Positions 61,731 through 64,000 of a DNA stretch of 64,000 nt are shown piece by piece. Origin of the DNA: Verrucomicrobiota bacterium (GTDB taxonomy: Bacteria; Verrucomicrobiota; Verrucomicrobiia; Limisphaerales; UBA1319); NCBI GenBank assembly GCA_022711435.1, contig JAKLFB010000018.1, positions 1 to 64,000 on the forward strand, written 5' to 3'. Within the stretch, counting starts at the first letter, position 1; every line of letters begins with the position of its first letter. Below the pieces are notes generated by a model. The model was not told the origin of the DNA. It did not search any database and saw only the letters and a list, made by a program, of their open reading frames with translations. The position numbers and the translations under genes are program-made.

Positions 61731-64000
61731 TTCGACAACGATGGCTTTTGAGTGTGGGAGTCAATGACTATGGCGCCCAGGTGCGGTTGCCGAACCTGCA
61801 CTGTGCCGTCAATGATGCTTGCCTCGTCTATCAGAGGCTGGTTGAACAGTACAACTTCCAAGGCGCGCTGCTCGCCCACCCCCGCGATGTGGCCCTGGGT
61901 CCGCATGCCTCGCTGAATGCTTCCATCGGAGGCCCGGGAAGCGCCGAGGACATCATCGAGCAGATCAACCGTCTCCGCCGCCGCATGAGCGAGACCGATC
62001 TTTTCTTGTTGTTTTACGCTGGGCACGGATCGCCCCGGGCGCCCGGCTACTTGATTCCCTATGGGGCGACGCACGACCGGCCCTCCACTCACCTGATGTA
62101 CCGGACACTTTTCGGGGAGCTGAGCGCGCTGCCCTGCCGGTTTCAGGTGCTGCTGCTCGATTGCTGTTATGCAGGCCTGGCCCTGCGTTCTGGCGGCACA
62201 CCGACCGACGCTTCTTCGGACGGACGAGCGGTGGTGTTGGCCGCCACGGAGGCCGGCGCCGTCACGCCGGATCGAATCCCGGGCGTGGGCGATGGCAATC
62301 ACTCCCCCTTCGCCACCGCCGTGGCGGAATTCCTCTGTGAGCGGATTTCGCCCGGCCAGGCCTTTGAGCCGGAGGACCTGCACGCCTACGTCCGCGACCG
62401 GGTCAAACATCTAACGCCACCCGACTTGGTCGCTGCCGGTGCGATTCCCTGTTTCCGTGACGAGGCGGCGGAAATCCGTCCGGGCCGGGCGCGGCTGGAA
62501 ATCCGTCGCCCGGGCTTGGCTCTGCCAGGCTGCCGGCGTTACACGTGCAAAGTGGGGGAGCGGTTGATATTGGAGAGACCGGTGCGGCGGAACGATGCCG
62601 GGGGTTCACCGCTCGAATGGAAGGTGATCACGCGGAATGCCGGATTTGACTCCGGGGAGCAGGAGCGCGAGGTGCGCGACCTCGAGCACTTGAGGTTCGA
62701 GTTTGCCGGCGATTACGATCTGCAGCTCGTCGTGCGCGATCCGGACACGTGCGAGGAAACCTCCGTCACCATCACCGTCAGGGTCGAGGAAGTCAAACCG
62801 ACGCCGTTGGGCTTGTCGTCGAAGCCGCTGCCGGTCTGCTTGGCGGGGAACCGCTACCAGGCTGTGGTGGACGTCGAGGGGGGGCTGCCACCCTACGGTG
62901 ATCTGGCCGTCACGGGCCTGCCACCCGGGTTCACATGGGCTTGGGAGTGTCCCAGGCCGGGCCGCACCGCCACGGGTGTCCGCTTGGAAGGCTTTGTTCC
63001 GGAAGCGCCCGAAGCGGGCATGCCCAACTCGCCGGACGGCCACCCCGTGGCATTCAACGTGCGTCTCGGTGTGGCCGACACCGCAGGGGCTCGGGCGATC
63101 GCCTGCAAGCGTCTGCTGGTGATCAGTCCCAAGGATTACTGTCACATCGAGGCGGGGCCGTTCCAAGTCGGCTACCGCGCCCACCTTCAAAAAGAAAAAT
63201 GCATTGTCCATATGCTGACCTGCCTGGCAGGATCTTTGAACTCTTTGAAGAGTCATGACGCCAAACTCCCGGCGTCGGTCAAGGCCGTGGTCGACAAAAT
63301 CGGCCGCGGGTTGGCCGATGATGCCGTGCGGCAGGTGCTTCAAGTCAATCCAGGCGCGGAGGTGGAGTTGCCGGAGTTTTTCATCCGCAAATACCCGGTC
63401 ACCAACCGGGCGTGGCGCGAGTATGTGCGGGCCAACGCCGAGACCAGTCCGCCGCCTTTTCTCCCCAGCCATTGGGATGTTGCCAATCGCGACTATTTTC
63501 CGGAAACCGACGTCAGCCTGCCAGTGGTGAACGTGCCGTATGCCGCCATTTGCGCCTACCTCGAATGGAAAGGAACGCGCCTGCCCACCGCCTGGGAATG
63601 GGAGCGGGCGGCGCGGGACCGCGATGGGCGGCTGTTCCCGTGGGGCGACGACTTTAACGCAGAGTGGTGCAACACACGAGAGGGCGGCCCGGGGCATCTG
63701 ACCCCGGTCGATCAGTATCCTCGGAATATCAGCCCTGATGGCGTTTGTGACATGGTGGGCAACGCCGCCGAGTGGGTGGATCGCCGCGTGCTGAACAACG
63801 GCTGGCTTTTCCAGCCATTCCGCGGAGGGTCTTACTTGGATTGCTGCCTTTTTGCCCTCACCTTCCGGGACAGCAACGAGAAAGGGATCCGCTTTGGCGC
63901 TGACGAAAACGCAGGTGAGGTCGGTCAAACCGCATTTGGGTGGCTCGGCTTCCGCGATGTCGTCGATCTCGATCCCGAGCCATCCGAGGGCCAGGATCTG
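61727..64000 (+). CDS. Caspase-like peptidase with Ig-like and FGE-like modules (partial, runs off the right edge)
   Basis: Open from ATG 61727 to the window end, 758 codons without a stop. Start MIRQRWLLSVGVNDYGAQ, catalytic His100 in LFYAGHGSP, Cys147 in LLLDCCYAG. Ig-like sandwiches span about 285-500 (LEWKVITRNAGF; VVDVEGGLPPYGDLAVTGLP). A Lys/Leu-rich helical insert (about 485-530) precedes an FGE-like module from about 550 (FFIRKYPVTNRAWREYV, LPTAWEWERAARDRDGR, LFPWGDDFNAEWCN, MVGNAAEWVD, FRGGSYLDCC, GWLGFRDV). It is a tandem paralogue of the previous gene (shared LMYxTxxGxLSALPCR and DCCYAG) and, by analogy, a second FGE-like module may lie beyond 64000. ATGA overlap shows co-translation. 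Confidence 0.88.
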   Translation, partial: MIRQRWLLSVGVNDYGAQVRLPNLHCAVNDACLVYQRLVEQYNFQGALLAHPRDVALGPHASLNASIGGPGSAEDIIEQINRLRRRMSETDLFLLFYAGHGSPRAPGYLIPYGATHDRPSTHLMYRTLFGELSALPCRFQVLLLDCCYAGLALRSGGTPTDASSDGRAVVLAATEAGAVTPDRIPGVGDGNHSPFATAVAEFLCERISPGQAFEPEDLHAYVRDRVKHLTPPDLVAAGAIPCFRDEAAEIRPGRARLEIRRPGLALPGCRRYTCKVGERLILERPVRRNDAGGSPLEWKVITRNAGFDSGEQEREVRDLEHLRFEFAGDYDLQLVVRDPDTCEETSVTITVRVEEVKPTPLGLSSKPLPVCLAGNRYQAVVDVEGGLPPYGDLAVTGLPPGFTWAWECPRPGRTATGVRLEGFVPEAPEAGMPNSPDGHPVAFNVRLGVADTAGARAIACKRLLVISPKDYCHIEAGPFQVGYRAHLQKEKCIVHMLTCLAGSLNSLKSHDAKLPASVKAVVDKIGRGLADDAVRQVLQVNPGAEVELPEFFIRKYPVTNRAWREYVRANAETSPPPFLPSHWDVANRDYFPETDVSLPVVNVPYAAICAYLEWKGTRLPTAWEWERAARDRDGRLFPWGDDFNAEWCNTREGGPGHLTPVDQYPRNISPDGVCDMVGNAAEWVDRRVLNNGWLFQPFRGGSYLDCCLFALTFRDSNEKGIRFGADENAGEVGQTAFGWLGFRDVVDLDPEPSEGQDL

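Noticed and set aside
62606..63928. 440-aa open frame antisense to the last caspase gene
   Set aside because: The plus strand is open for 758 codons with caspase and FGE-like motifs, while the antisense frame has none.
49937..64000. A diversity-generating retroelement inside the window
   Set aside because: No reverse transcriptase, accessory protein or A-mutated template repeat was found. The variable kinase patch also shows third-base changes typical of ordinary divergence.
49937..64000. FGE-like domains as maturation enzymes for the sulfatase at 27 kb
   Set aside because: The catalytic cysteine pair is missing in every one of them.

Overview
The window is a GC-rich bacterial chromosome segment with tightly packed genes, many joined by 4-bp ATGA/GTGA overlaps. 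Asn/Thr-rich low-complexity stretches in exported proteins, a two-subunit 2-oxoacid:ferredoxin oxidoreductase, sulfatase/GH116/beta-helix genes, multihaem cytochromes and FGE-like signalling proteins suggest the Planctomycetota-Verrucomicrobiota-Chlamydiota group, most likely a Verrucomicrobiota member. This placement is inferred from style; there is no rRNA gene in the window.

Layout. 1-1.6 kb: a DUF4143 ATPase with a striking palindromic operator, between two REP-associated (Y1/RAYT) transposase fragments. 1.9-5.3 kb: a YihY/BrkB membrane protein, convergent with a five-haem c-type cytochrome. 5.4-10.3 kb: korA-korB, then a Lon-substrate-domain protein, a DUF1844 protein and a DUF4197 protein. 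10.2-16.5 kb (minus strand): a compact seven-gene run of M16 peptidase, OmpA-like protein, Tat-exported TIM-barrel isomerase, CPBP protease, thiL, tsaE and tsaB. 16.6-19.3 kb: speA and a six-helix membrane protein. 19.3-25.1 kb: a DegT-like protein whose catalytic Lys is replaced by Ser, divergent from a ribose-type ABC system (binding lipoprotein, ATPase, permease, ribokinase). 25.1-26.7 kb: a methyltransferase and an AEC transporter. 27-29.5 kb: a sulfatase fused to an SGNH hydrolase, with a 268-bp MITE-like element placed exactly at its stop codon. 29.9-37.1 kb: bacterioferritin, convergent with a complete ATP synthase operon in the order atpB-E-F-H-A-G-D-C. 37.4-41.4 kb: a LolD-type ATPase with a giant FtsX-type permease. 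41.4-49.9 kb: a beta-helix protein, a beta-propeller/phosphoesterase fusion and a Tat-exported GH116 glycosidase with an inserted sandwich module.

49.9-64 kb is the most unusual part. Two tandem Ser/Thr kinases (kinase, transmembrane helix, PEGA-like repeats, FGE-like C-terminus), an SMP-30-like propeller and a caspase/zinc-ribbon/FGE-like protein lie on the minus strand. They face two tandem caspase/Ig-like/FGE-like proteins on the plus strand, the second running off the window end. Every FGE-like (SUMF1) module lacks the cysteine pair of true formylglycine-generating enzymes, so these modules look like repurposed C-type-lectin-fold recognition domains. The cluster reads as a multi-protease, multi-kinase sensing or cell-death-like system, and it probably continues beyond position 64000.

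Housekeeping functions in the window (ATP synthase, t6A synthesis, polyamine and thiamine-phosphate metabolism) are intact. The accessory material is concentrated at 1-1.6 kb, around 29.5 kb and at 50-64 kb.
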